Positions 1 to 7,712 of a stretch of 29,232 nt of DNA are shown in pieces. The position numbers were made by a program, and so were the translations under genes. This DNA is from an uncultured Bacteroidota bacterium (GTDB lineage Bacteria; Bacteroidota; Bacteroidia; Chitinophagales; Chitinophagaceae), in assembly GCA_903912435.1 (NCBI GenBank), contig CAIWHI010000063.1, positions 1 to 29,232 on the forward strand. The letters are read 5' to 3'. How positions within the stretch are numbered: the first letter of the stretch is position 1; each line of letters begins with the position of its first letter. The notes beneath the pieces were generated by a model that was given only the letters and a program-made list of their open reading frames with translations, made no database searches and was not told the origin of the DNA.

Positions 1-78
1 AAAGTTAAAAGTTAAAACACGTTCCGTTGGTTTTATTATTCATTTTCAATACCTGGAAAATAGTAAATCCGACAACCC

Positions 79-765
79 TCACTTTACCTTAAGTATCTGC
101 TTCACATCAAAGTACATACCATCGATATTATCGTCATTTTTTCTCACTTTTAGCAGATCGGCATGGCTTTTAGTGTGTGTATGGCTGCCATCATATTCGT
201 AGCCCAATAAGGCAAGTATAGAATATTCATCATCAATTGCCAATACATGAATACCGGTACTATCGGTTTTCCCATCACCTGAGGTAAACAGGGTCTGTGC
301 TACTTTTTCCAATTTGTATTTATACAGGTTACTACTGTCTTTTTTGCCAAGTTCCAGATACAAGATGTACAATCGGTTAAGGCTATTTAAATTAAATGGC
401 TCAGTTTTAAGTAAAGTCTGGGTAAGGCTTATTAATTGTATTCGTTCCTCTTTTGTAGCCTTATTAGTGAAGTTTTGTTTTTTATAAATGGCCTTTATTG
501 AATCTTTCACTGCAAGTGGCATCCCTACCTTTTTATATTCAGGCTGAAAGAAAAAGCCATAATATAATAAATGAAAGTCTGTATTGGAGAGGGTTGTATC
601 ATGGTTGTTGTAGCGAGTCAGCAATTTCGGGTACCAGGTAGCGAGAGCCTTATTTGTGGTCAGTTTCTTTATTTGCTCATAATTAGGCCTAGCAAAATGC
701 TTAACCTCAGCAAATAGGGATTTTTGAACAACAAGAAATAACAGCGTAAATAATAGAGGCCGCAT
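79..765 (-). CDS. Secreted DUF4919-like protein
   Basis: A 228-aa protein with an N-terminal signal peptide (MRPLLFTLLFLVV... ending near LFA), so exported to the periplasm or envelope. The body (PNYEQIKKLTT, YPKLLTRYNNHDTTLSN, LLYYGFFFQPEY) matches my memory of DUF4919, a Bacteroidota family of unknown function whose members share a 'YxxLxxRYxxxDTTLT...LYYGYxFQ' core. I chose the ATG at 765 because it opens directly on the signal peptide. The frame extends ten codons further to a TTG, but that TTG lies inside a TATCTTTG promoter-like motif. Stop is TGA. It appears monocistronic, with a long gene-free stretch behind its start. I can give no biochemical function. Confident that it is a real exported protein, moderately confident in the family. 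Confidence 0.72.
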   Translation of the reverse strand: MRPLLFTLLFLVVQKSLFAEVKHFARPNYEQIKKLTTNKALATWYPKLLTRYNNHDTTLSNTDFHLLYYGFFFQPEYKKVGMPLAVKDSIKAIYKKQNFTNKATKEERIQLISLTQTLLKTEPFNLNSLNRLYILYLELGKKDSSNLYKYKLEKVAQTLFTSGDGKTDSTGIHVLAIDDEYSILALLGYEYDGSHTHTKSHADLLKVRKNDDNIDGMYFDVKQILKVK

Positions 766-792
766 AATGCGCAAATTTTGATGCAATAGTAA

Positions 793-800
793 CAAAGATA
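793..800 (-). promoter_or_regulatory. Candidate -7 promoter element (TATCTTTG)
   Basis: On the minus strand this reads TATCTTTG, a match to the Bacteroidota sigma -7 consensus TAnnTTTG. It would give a leader of roughly 20 nt for the DUF4919-like gene starting at 765. No TTTG lies at the expected -33 spacing, so support is partial. Confidence 0.4.
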
Positions 801-921
801 ACCAGTATATCAGCCATATCTATCTTCAAACGTAAATTATGGATAGAAAATTAATTGCCATATGATATTGTAAGTCTATCAATATAGCTGTGGCTCGCTC
901 TATTAGTAATCACTGCCTTTA

Positions 922-1045
922 GGCCGGGGTATGAAACAATAAAATTTATTGGCTTTAGCCGAAATTTATACGCATGAAATCCCTGCAACAAATTTTGGCT
1001 AAAGCTAATTTCATTTCATCCCTTTCCCCGGCATAAATTCCGGGG
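922..1045. repeat. Nested imperfect palindrome, REP-like intergenic element
   Basis: The outer arms are GGCCGGGG (922-929) and CCCCGGC (1026-1032). Inside them an AT-rich pair surrounds TTGGCTTTAGCC (949-960) and its near-complement TTGGCTAAAGCT (995-1006). The right end, 1026-1045, is itself a palindrome (CCCCGGC, ATAAATT, CCGGGG). The whole could fold as a long branched hairpin. It resembles dispersed intergenic repeats common in Bacteroidota genomes. No coding potential was seen. It could also act as a bidirectional transcription barrier. Confidence 0.6.
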
Positions 1046-1106
1046 CTACTAAAAAAACATACAAATAGTATTAACTAAAACATGACGAGACAACCAAATA
1101 TTATTG

Positions 1107-1417
1107 TCAGAAATGTTAGGATACGACACCCTCTGCCATTGACAAGTGTGGTTTTTAAACAAAATTTGATTGCCAATTGGAGGCCTCACCCCAGCCCTCT
1201 CCAAGGGAGAGGGTGCCGTATCCGCCCTTTTCTGATTGTATATATTATTGGCTTCGTGATTTTGGCCATGTCCTATTCAAAGAACTTTTGTGCAACAAAT
1301 TTGTTACTCCAGAGGAGAGGGTGTCGTATCCGACCTTTTCTGACAGTAATTTTTGAGATATGCCGGTATTGGCTACGTCATTTTCAATGAACTTTTGTGC
1401 TACAAAATTGTTACTCC
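1107..1417. repeat. Degenerate ~108-bp tandem repeat with an inverted copy of its core
   Basis: Unit 1 (about 1207-1310) and unit 2 (about 1315-1417) share three blocks in order: GAGAGGGTGYCGTATCCG with CCTTTTCTGA, TATTGGCTWCGTSATTTT, and GAACTTTTGTGCWACAAAWTTGTTACTCC split by small changes. Unit 2 has a short deletion and an insertion relative to unit 1. The 27-nt core (1317-1343) also occurs inverted at 1107-1133 with about four differences, so a long hairpin is possible. Frames crossing this stretch are short, repeat-derived and lack any recognisable protein, so I call it non-coding repeat DNA, possibly remnants of a small non-autonomous element. Confidence 0.6.
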
Positions 1418-1744
1418 GATGGAGCAGTTTTCACTTGGCATATTTTTTCTATAAAGCCTTTGGCACCTACGGAGCCAAAGAACCAGAAATATGTATTACC
1501 TGCAAAATGGTTAATTTTCGTGAAGCGAAAATTCGCTGGTTACTATTTACAGATTTTGCGCCTTGCATAAAAGAAAAATATCTTCGCCATATGGTGAACT
1601 TAATTTAATCAACATTCCTTAGATAATGCAGCTATGGGAATTGATTTTTATATAATTTTGAAGTTGTTCAGCCACATAATTGATTAATTATCCGCTTTAA
1701 AATTCGCTCATTATATTTACCACTTGTGGCCATAAGCTCACCTT
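1418..1744. other. Gene-free stretch with two small hairpins
   Basis: No credible gene. Two short perfect inverted repeats are visible: CTTTGGC/GCCAAAG (1458-1464 with 1474-1480) and AATTTTCG/CGAAAATT (1513-1520 with 1526-1533, 5-nt loop). They continue the palindrome-rich character of the preceding repeats. The last ~100 bp before the LuxR-type gene is AT-rich and presumably holds its promoter, but I found no clear TAnnTTTG element. Confidence 0.4.
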
Positions 1745-2854
1745 ATGATTAGAAAGCTATTATTTTTTTCCCTCCTTATCATCAATTGCCTTGGCAGTAA
1801 TAATAAATCTTATGCCTATAAAATTAGTGGTACCCTCAAAAACACATCGTGTTATTATCCCCGCATCTACCTTGAAGTAATAAAGAATATAGATGGTTTT
1901 TATTCAAGCAATTACCAGAACTTTATTGCCTATGCGCCTATTGATAAGGATGGACATTTTACATTAGCTGGGGTAGAAATGCCTGGGCAAACATTGTTTT
2001 ACCGATTGTATTTATGTATTGATTCAGGATCCCGTTCATCAATCGTAACCGGGAGTGAGCGTAACTATTTCAACCTTTTAGTGGATAATAAATCTGACCT
2101 AAATATTTATTGTGATGATTTTTGCCAACCCTATTTCCAGATTAGCATAATCAATTCAGTTGCTAATAACAATGTTATTTCTCTTCAAAATTTGCTTAAC
2201 ACTTACGATTCACTAAACGACCATCACAATTCCGATAGCAGGAAACAATTTATCAGGAGCAATAAATATGATGCACTAAAGCATTTCGCAGATACTACCA
2301 GTAGTTTGCTGGCAGGGTTGTGGGCATTGCAAGAAATGAGTACATGTATAGATACTAATTTTTATAAAGAGGAAGGATTTATCTTATCCTTCGTTGATAA
2401 ATTTCATAAAAAAGGTGATTCCAGCATTTATTCCAACCAGCTGAAGGAAAAATTCTATCAAAAAAAGACACTTTCAAATCGAAGCCAACCAAAAACCGAT
2501 AGCGGGTACCTTATAATTACTTTGATTTTGCTTATCCTATCCATATCCCTTAATATTGTCCTTGCCCTAAAAATCAAAAAAGAGCCTACCCCTACAAATG
2601 AACTTTTCAGGCAATTAGAATCAGCACCTGATGAAAAATCAGATCATGAACAGAATATCAAAACCTTAATAGAAAAACTAACCATTAAGGAAAGAGAAAT
2701 ACTCAAAATGGTGGACGAGGGCTTATCAAACAAAGAAATAGCAGACAGACTGAATGTAGAAGTAAGCACTATAAAAACGCATATCAGCAATATATACCAG
2801 AAAACTGAGATAAAAAGTAGGCGTGAAGTGGCAGGGATAGCCAAATACTTGTAA
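1745..2854 (+). CDS. Membrane-tethered LuxR-type transcriptional regulator
   Basis: A 369-aa protein that appears to span the inner membrane once. Residues 1-24 look like a signal peptide. Residues 25-250 form a soluble, presumably periplasmic domain that opens 'KISGTLKN', like the beta-sandwich found at the start of many Bacteroidota envelope thiol-reductase proteins. Residues 254-276 are a strong transmembrane helix followed by KIKK. Residues 311-368 are a LuxR/GerE helix-turn-helix (LTIKEREILKMVDEGLSNKEIA, then STIKTHISNIYQKTEIKSR). There is no receiver or kinase domain, so the design is a one-component sensor: ligand or stress outside, DNA binding inside. Three to four cysteines lie in the periplasmic part. 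The thioredoxin gene follows after about 100 bp on the same strand and is the obvious candidate target. The fold of the sensor domain is inferred. Confidence 0.82.
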   Translation: MIRKLLFFSLLIINCLGSNNKSYAYKISGTLKNTSCYYPRIYLEVIKNIDGFYSSNYQNFIAYAPIDKDGHFTLAGVEMPGQTLFYRLYLCIDSGSRSSIVTGSERNYFNLLVDNKSDLNIYCDDFCQPYFQISIINSVANNNVISLQNLLNTYDSLNDHHNSDSRKQFIRSNKYDALKHFADTTSSLLAGLWALQEMSTCIDTNFYKEEGFILSFVDKFHKKGDSSIYSNQLKEKFYQKKTLSNRSQPKTDSGYLIITLILLILSISLNIVLALKIKKEPTPTNELFRQLESAPDEKSDHEQNIKTLIEKLTIKEREILKMVDEGLSNKEIADRLNVEVSTIKTHISNIYQKTEIKSRREVAGIAKYL

Positions 2855-2953
2855 TTTTCGGGGGTACTAGTCCTAATTTACTCCCTTTTTCCACCATTAT
2901 TCCATCTGTTACCTAATGAAATAGGATGTTCTTTTGCATCAAACCACAAAACA

Positions 2954-4147
2954 ATGCGAAATAGATTTTTGATGATGACCCTAACCTTTTGGGCAATGAA
3001 TTTGAAAGCTGATGCACAGGACTTATTGATGAGTAAAGCACCGGGACTGGACCTCAAGTCGATGTTACAGGTAAAGAACGGGCAAGATTGGGAAAAACAA
3101 CTGAATGGAAAAATAGTTGTACTTGAGTTTTGGGCCACCTGGTGCACACCTTGCCTGGCCAATATCGCCCATCTGAATGAGTTGAGCCATCAGTTTGAAG
3201 ATAGTATGGTTCAGTTTATTTCTATCACCGATGAGCCTGAAACAAAAATCATTGATTTTCTCAAAAAACGAAAAATGAATGGTTGGATAGGGATTGATAA
3301 GGACGGAACCACTTTTAAGAATTACAAGATTACTGGCCGCCCACGTACCATAATAGTTGATAAAGAGGGTACTATTAAATACTGCGATGAGCCGGGACAA
3401 TTAAGCGCAGAAATTATCAGGCAAATATTGGCGGGTAGTTACCAGCCTACACAATATAAAATAGTGGAGCGCGAGGTGAAATTGGGGTCGTGGGGAGGAG
3501 GTGATGACCCTGTTTATACTGCGCAATTCAAAAAGCCGTATTTAATGCAACAATCCATTAGACCTTCAATAGGTGAGGGCGGAAATGGGTCGAAATTTTA
3601 TAATGGCATGGCTGGTATCACGCTATTAAAATTCAATCTTAGTAGCATAATAGCGTATGTATATAACCAACCGAGCGCATTGCGGGTGATTAACAAGTCT
3701 ACCTATGCAGATAGCCTGAATTGGGACGTAATTTATGAAAGGGCTAAAAAATGCACACACGAAAGAGCAAAGGGAGAACTTAAAAAGATGGTGAATGATG
3801 GGTTTAATGTGCAAATAACTGATACAATAATTTCCCAAGATGTTTTAGAGCCAAATTTTTCCAAATCCATATTTCTTATTAAGGAAAAGAATATTGATTT
3901 CAATAAGCCAGAAACAAAGACATTCCAGTCACTGGACAATATTTTCAATACCCTTGAAGAAAAGCTGAACATCATCATTTACCATCCTGAAGACACCAAT
4001 GAGCAATACATTGATATTTACGAGATTATTTCAAAGTATTACAAAATGAATGGCGAGGAAATAAAATCGTGGCTAATATCGAAAGGGGTTGAGTTTCATG
4101 AAGCGAAAAGACCTGTGAAAGAGTTGGTGGTAAGAGATAATAGTTAA
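2954..4147 (+). CDS. Periplasmic TlpA-type thioredoxin with C-terminal DUF3738-like domain
   Basis: A 397-aa protein. A signal peptide (about 1-22, ending ADAQ) is followed by a thioredoxin-fold domain (about 28-160) with active-site W63-C64-T-P-C67 and a cis-proline loop at T127-G-R-P130, as in TlpA/ResA-type reductases. Family role: reducing or exchanging disulfides of exported proteins. Residues 165-397 are a second domain. Its pattern (G-I-T-L-L-K-F...I-I-A-Y-V-Y, L-N-W-D-V-I-Y-E-R-A-K, L-K-K-M-V-N-D-G-F) resembles DUF3738 (the 'soil-associated' TIGR03435 family), which I recall being fused to TlpA domains in Bacteroidota. This domain call is from memory and moderate. The gene lies just after the tethered LuxR-type regulator on the same strand, suggesting co-expression or direct control. 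It stands about 70 bp before the ChaN-family gene. Confidence 0.82.
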   Translation: MRNRFLMMTLTFWAMNLKADAQDLLMSKAPGLDLKSMLQVKNGQDWEKQLNGKIVVLEFWATWCTPCLANIAHLNELSHQFEDSMVQFISITDEPETKIIDFLKKRKMNGWIGIDKDGTTFKNYKITGRPRTIIVDKEGTIKYCDEPGQLSAEIIRQILAGSYQPTQYKIVEREVKLGSWGGGDDPVYTAQFKKPYLMQQSIRPSIGEGGNGSKFYNGMAGITLLKFNLSSIIAYVYNQPSALRVINKSTYADSLNWDVIYERAKKCTHERAKGELKKMVNDGFNVQITDTIISQDVLEPNFSKSIFLIKEKNIDFNKPETKTFQSLDNIFNTLEEKLNIIIYHPEDTNEQYIDIYEIISKYYKMNGEEIKSWLISKGVEFHEAKRPVKELVVRDNS

Positions 4148-4216
4148 TCCACTGATTGATTATCCTAAAATAAGCCAATGGAATAGACTAGTTTTAGACT
4201 CAAATAGTAGGATTTT

Positions 4217-5275
4217 ATGAAAAAGCTGATTTATGCACTTGCTTTTATGCCTTTATTGGTTTCGGCACAAGACAAGCTGAGTGAAAACAATTACAAAATA
4301 TTTTCAGTTAAGGCTAATAGGGAAATAAAACTGGATGAAATAATAGCTGATATGGCTACTAATGATGTGCTGTTCTTTGGTGAAGAGCATAATGATAGTG
4401 TGGACCATTACCTGGAAAAAACCATTCTGGAAAAGCTATATAAACAATATGGCGCCAATACTACCCTATCTATGGAAATGTTTGAGCGCGATGTGCAAGC
4501 TACAATGAATGAATACCTAACAGGACTGGTTCAGGAAAAATATTTCAAAAAGGACGCACGAGTTTGGGGTAATTACCGTGATTATAGGCCAATGGTTGAG
4601 TATGCAAAGGAGAATAAGATAGATGTTATCTGTGCCAATGCCCCTTCTAGGTATACCAACATCGCTGGCCGTAAAGGGCAGTTAGCTCTTCTTGCTTTGC
4701 CATTTGAGTCGAGAGCAAATTTTGCTCCGGTACCCTATGATACCGCTTCAGGTGCTTACCACGATAAGTTAACAGGTATACCGATACATGGGCCTGCTGC
4801 CACAGATACGGCTAAAAACAAAGGCAAAGATACAGCAAAGGCTAATCCTATGATGATGATGGGCGATTTTAACCTGGTAATGGCACAGTCGTTGTGGGAT
4901 GCCACAATGGCCTGGTCTATATTTGATTATAGAAAATGGGGCAAGGCCAACAGGCATAAAAAGGTGTTTCAGGTTAATGGACGTTTCCATAGCGATGAGG
5001 GATTTGGTGCTGTTGCCCAATTGAAAAACTTCGATAAAAAAATTAAGACCCTGGTAATTTCATCAGATTGCGACAGCACTTTTCCCAATATAAAATGGGA
5101 CGATTACAAGAAGAATGGCGACTATATTGTGATTACCGACCCTAAAGTACCCAAAACCTATGATGATAATCCTTCGCAACCTAAAAAGGAAAATAGGGAA
5201 GTGAAGAAAGAGGTTCGGAAGGAAAAAACAAAATCCGTTTTACATCATAAGAAATCTAAGCATAAACAGAAATAA
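4217..5275 (+). CDS. ChaN/heme-binding-uptake family protein
   Basis: A 352-aa exported protein. The signal peptide (MKKLIYALAFMPLLVSAQ) has no lipobox cysteine, so unlike classical ChaN lipoproteins it should be soluble in the periplasm. The body carries family hallmarks: FFGEEHND near residue 55, SMEMFERD near 90, a Y-R-D-Y-R-P-M-V-E-Y-A segment, ICANAPSRY, LWDATMAWSI, and V-N-G-R-F-H near the C-terminal end of the fold. These fit PF04187 (ChaN, Tiki-like superfamily). Members have been linked to haem binding or iron-regulated uptake; some relatives are predicted metalloproteases. A lysine-rich insertion ends in four consecutive methionines (about 213-216), and the last ~35 residues are a strongly basic tail with histidines. 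Same strand as the thioredoxin gene, possibly one transcript. Substrate unknown. Confidence 0.8.
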   Translation: MKKLIYALAFMPLLVSAQDKLSENNYKIFSVKANREIKLDEIIADMATNDVLFFGEEHNDSVDHYLEKTILEKLYKQYGANTTLSMEMFERDVQATMNEYLTGLVQEKYFKKDARVWGNYRDYRPMVEYAKENKIDVICANAPSRYTNIAGRKGQLALLALPFESRANFAPVPYDTASGAYHDKLTGIPIHGPAATDTAKNKGKDTAKANPMMMMGDFNLVMAQSLWDATMAWSIFDYRKWGKANRHKKVFQVNGRFHSDEGFGAVAQLKNFDKKIKTLVISSDCDSTFPNIKWDDYKKNGDYIVITDPKVPKTYDDNPSQPKKENREVKKEVRKEKTKSVLHHKKSKHKQK

Positions 5276-5595
5276 GTGTCGGGTAGTTAATTTTAATAAG
5301 AGATGGATTTTGAGCTTATCCTTTTGTTAGTTCTATACTAACCAGTTTGATGGCAAATTTCATCAAGTTGAAGAATTACAAAGCAATATATATTAATCTA
5401 ATATTGAACATCTATGGGGTTCAATATTAATCAATTCTATATGCCCCCGGTTTCACCAGAGGCTATTCATATTTAAGCCCTTCGGGATAATATAAATAAG
5501 ATCATATAACATATCAATAGTTTTCAAAATCCTTAACTAAATAACATTGGCAATACCATGGGCTATAATATTGTTTCCCTTCAGGCTGTGTCAAG
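5276..5595. other. Gene-free stretch between convergent genes, one hairpin
   Basis: This 320-bp AT-rich gap separates the ChaN-family gene from the converging membrane-protein gene. It holds an 11-bp perfect inverted repeat, TAATATTGAAC at 5399-5409 and GTTCAATATTA at 5419-5429, with a 9-nt loop. Its stem is AT-rich and lacks a U-tract, so terminator function is doubtful. I see no ORF, RNA gene or promoter here. Confidence 0.4.
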
Positions 5596-7044
5596 TTATT
5601 TCCTTTTCGGCTTTGGAGCTATAGGCACTTTTACAGCTACTTTTTGGGGAGTTGCCTCACTTTTAGGTTTGATAATGCCTTGCTCATAGTTATTGATCCT
5701 TTCTGAAAGAAAGCTAAATAATCCACCATTGCTAATGTACCACACCAATAATGGCACTGCTTTGAATAAGGCTCTTTTTGTAGTATTACCAAGGTCGAAT
5801 AGAGGAAGTAGGTAGCCCAGGAATGGCACACCGAAGTAAACTACTGATATACCATACAATGCAATCCTGGCCTCGTGATTGTATCTCTTTCTGAAGAAAA
5901 TCAGGTCTACAAAAAATAGAATAGAAAAGAAATAAATGAAATAGGCAAATGTACCAAGGCCTGCAGCAGAGAATATGAGGCCGAAATTCATATCCAAAAA
6001 ACGTTGCACCAAAACTGAAAGGTCTAGTAAATTAGGGTTTACCTGGCTTTTAATATCAAGCGGAATAATTACAAATTTCTTTACAAACACATAAATACAC
6101 ACAAAATATAACACTGACGAAAAGGACAAAAGAATTGCAGAATATTTACCGATATCAAGTAGAGAAGCCTTGCGCTTGTAGAAATAAAAGAAAAGAAGAG
6201 GAATAATAAATGCTACCAATACCAGAGTCTCAGTTCTGATATAAGTGGCAAGACCGAAAAGTAAGGATGCAAAAATCAATTCATTAATTTTCTGAGAGGT
6301 TAAAAACCGGCTCAGGAAATAAAACCCACAAAAGAAAAACACCATATTGCTATAGTCGTATAAAATGATGAAACTATAGCTATAGATATCGGGAGTTATG
6401 AGGAAGAAGAAAACAATAAAGGCAGATAATAGTGGGTGACACTTTTCCCTGATAACTACATAGAGCCAACAAACAAAGCTGGTGGACAATACAGTAAGCC
6501 ACAATTGCCCAAATGGACAAACGAGTATTTTGTAGAGTATTTGGAGGCAGGTAAGGTAGGGCGACTTGAAATAGTTATTGGTAGTTCTGAGGTCAATAGT
6601 AAAAACAGAGCTAATCATATTCTTTTCCTTCACAGCATATTCAGCCAACAATTCAGGACCTGAAAGCACATCTCTGGCAGTAGGAGGCAGATACCAGGCT
6701 CTCCAGGCACTAATAATTAATAGACCCACTATAATTACCAAAAATGGCACCTCATATAGCTTAGGCATAGTAAATGTCAACAAACGTGGCTTTCTGAAAG
6801 GGAATAGTAATGGCAAACTACAAACCAGTGTGACAATACCAGTGGAGACAATCATAGTATTCATTACAATAGGTAAAGCCAGTAATTGCACAAAACAAGG
6901 GGCAAATGATATAATAGGCACGCCAATCATAAGCGACAAGCACACTTGCTGAAACACAGGTAGTTGTATCCTAAACAAACGTAGGATCCCTTTCCCAGAG
7001 AAAAAATGACTGAATATTAAAAATAAAAGTCCTGCGAAATTCAT
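5596..7044 (-). CDS. Polytopic membrane protein, GT-C glycosyltransferase-like
   Basis: A 482-aa integral membrane protein with about 11-12 hydrophobic spans over residues 1-440 and a basic, proline-rich cytosolic tail (PKSEATPQ... ending PKPKRK). After the first four spans comes a hydrophilic loop of about 50 residues (about 114-165) containing W-Y-L-P-P-T-A-R-D-V-L-S-G-P-E. An acidic loop near the N-terminus followed by many spans is the layout of GT-C enzymes (PMT/ArnT/GT39-like), which use lipid-linked sugars at the outer face of the inner membrane. There is no motif strong enough to prove this, and the loop is later than in classical GT-C proteins. The upstream small gene ends 3 bp before this start, so the two are surely co-transcribed. 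Transport or another lipid-linked function is the alternative. Confidence 0.6.
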   Translation of the reverse strand: MNFAGLLFLIFSHFFSGKGILRLFRIQLPVFQQVCLSLMIGVPIISFAPCFVQLLALPIVMNTMIVSTGIVTLVCSLPLLFPFRKPRLLTFTMPKLYEVPFLVIIVGLLIISAWRAWYLPPTARDVLSGPELLAEYAVKEKNMISSVFTIDLRTTNNYFKSPYLTCLQILYKILVCPFGQLWLTVLSTSFVCWLYVVIREKCHPLLSAFIVFFFLITPDIYSYSFIILYDYSNMVFFFCGFYFLSRFLTSQKINELIFASLLFGLATYIRTETLVLVAFIIPLLFFYFYKRKASLLDIGKYSAILLSFSSVLYFVCIYVFVKKFVIIPLDIKSQVNPNLLDLSVLVQRFLDMNFGLIFSAAGLGTFAYFIYFFSILFFVDLIFFRKRYNHEARIALYGISVVYFGVPFLGYLLPLFDLGNTTKRALFKAVPLLVWYISNGGLFSFLSERINNYEQGIIKPKSEATPQKVAVKVPIAPKPKRK

Positions 7045-7047
7045 AAT

Positions 7048-7527
7048 CTAGTGTTGATACTTTTTAAAAATTGCGATCAATGAATCTCTTTCCTCTTTTC
7101 TGGCCAATTTCCTAACTCCTACCTCCCTGTTTATTACATCAATTGCCCAACCTGCACGAGAAAGGTCAGGACTATTGACATCGACACCATTAAGACCGGT
7201 AAAATAATAAAAAACTGCAGGTTCGGTTATCTCAAAAGCTACCGATAGTTTACGGTCTTTCAGGTACTCTTTGGGGGGTAGTAATATAGTTGCATTATTC
7301 GGCTCCATTCTGGTAATAGTGGTTCGAATATTCCGGTAAATGGAATAGGATATACCAAATCTTGCAGCCATACGGTGTTCTGTTTCAGTATTACCAATCT
7401 GGTCGAGAATACTAAACCCGGGACCCAATATTTTCACAAACATCCACTCGTGATAAGCATCGGTAGAAAACACAAAAACTATAGACAATATTGAAATTGC
7501 CAGGAGAACAATTTTTCGGGTAAACAT
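7048..7527 (-). CDS. Small single-span envelope protein, partner of the GT-C-like gene
   Basis: Starting at the ATG at 7527 gives 159 residues. A hydrophobic N-terminal anchor (MFTRKIVLLAISILSIVFVFS) is followed by a soluble domain of about 135 residues with I-L-L-P-P-K-E-Y, E-P-A-V-F-Y-Y-F and a charged C-terminus. The frame continues upstream to a TTG, but that would run over selD and its promoter and put 65 odd residues before the anchor, so I reject it. The 'ATILLPPKEY... VFYYFTGL' pattern resembles the extracytoplasmic domain that follows the membrane spans in some GT-C proteins, so this may be a split-off exterior domain working with the next gene. That is inference; I do not recognise the family. 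Confidence 0.65.
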   Translation of the reverse strand: MFTRKIVLLAISILSIVFVFSTDAYHEWMFVKILGPGFSILDQIGNTETEHRMAARFGISYSIYRNIRTTITRMEPNNATILLPPKEYLKDRKLSVAFEITEPAVFYYFTGLNGVDVNSPDLSRAGWAIDVINREVGVRKLARKEERDSLIAIFKKYQH

Positions 7528-7580
7528 AAGGTATGCTTTAACAGGTATACTAATTCTATGCTGAAACACAGGATCTATTT

Positions 7581-7612
7581 CAAATTTAAAATGGATTATG
7601 CCAAATTCCAAA
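7581..7612 (-). promoter_or_regulatory. Promoter of the 7527-5596 operon
   Basis: On the minus strand a -33 TTTG (7612-7609) is followed after 20 nt by TAAATTTG (7588-7581), a full match to the Bacteroidota TAnnTTTG -7 element. The start site would fall near 7575, giving a leader of about 45-50 nt before the ATG at 7527. Confidence 0.55.
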
Positions 7613-7678
7613 TATATACGGACAAAAATCTGTGATTGAAGGCAAATTTTGCGAAATGTCTGGCAAAAGTAAATACTT

Positions 7679-7709
7679 TTTGCGCCTAACAATAGTGAAA
7701 GTAACTTTG
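7679..7709 (+). promoter_or_regulatory. selD promoter, nearly leaderless
   Basis: TTTG (7679-7682) and TAACTTTG (7702-7709), spaced 19 nt, match the Bacteroidota -33/-7 consensus. The selD ATG follows only 3 nt after the -7 element, so transcription would begin at or beside the start codon. Confidence 0.55.
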
Positions 7710-7712
7710 GAA

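Noticed and set aside
1082..1608. Two plus-strand open frames (102 and 82 codons)
   Set aside because: They run through the tandem-repeat and palindrome region, overlap each other, have repeat-derived peptides and no recognisable domain.
5399..5429. Hairpin as terminator of the ChaN-family gene
   Set aside because: The stem is AT-rich, more than 120 bp past the stop and without a U-tract; recorded only as structure.
7632..7712. GTG start 27 codons upstream for selD
   Set aside because: The SelD family begins at the MDTTENDIKLTQ equivalent; the extra peptide has no homology and would overlap the promoter elements.
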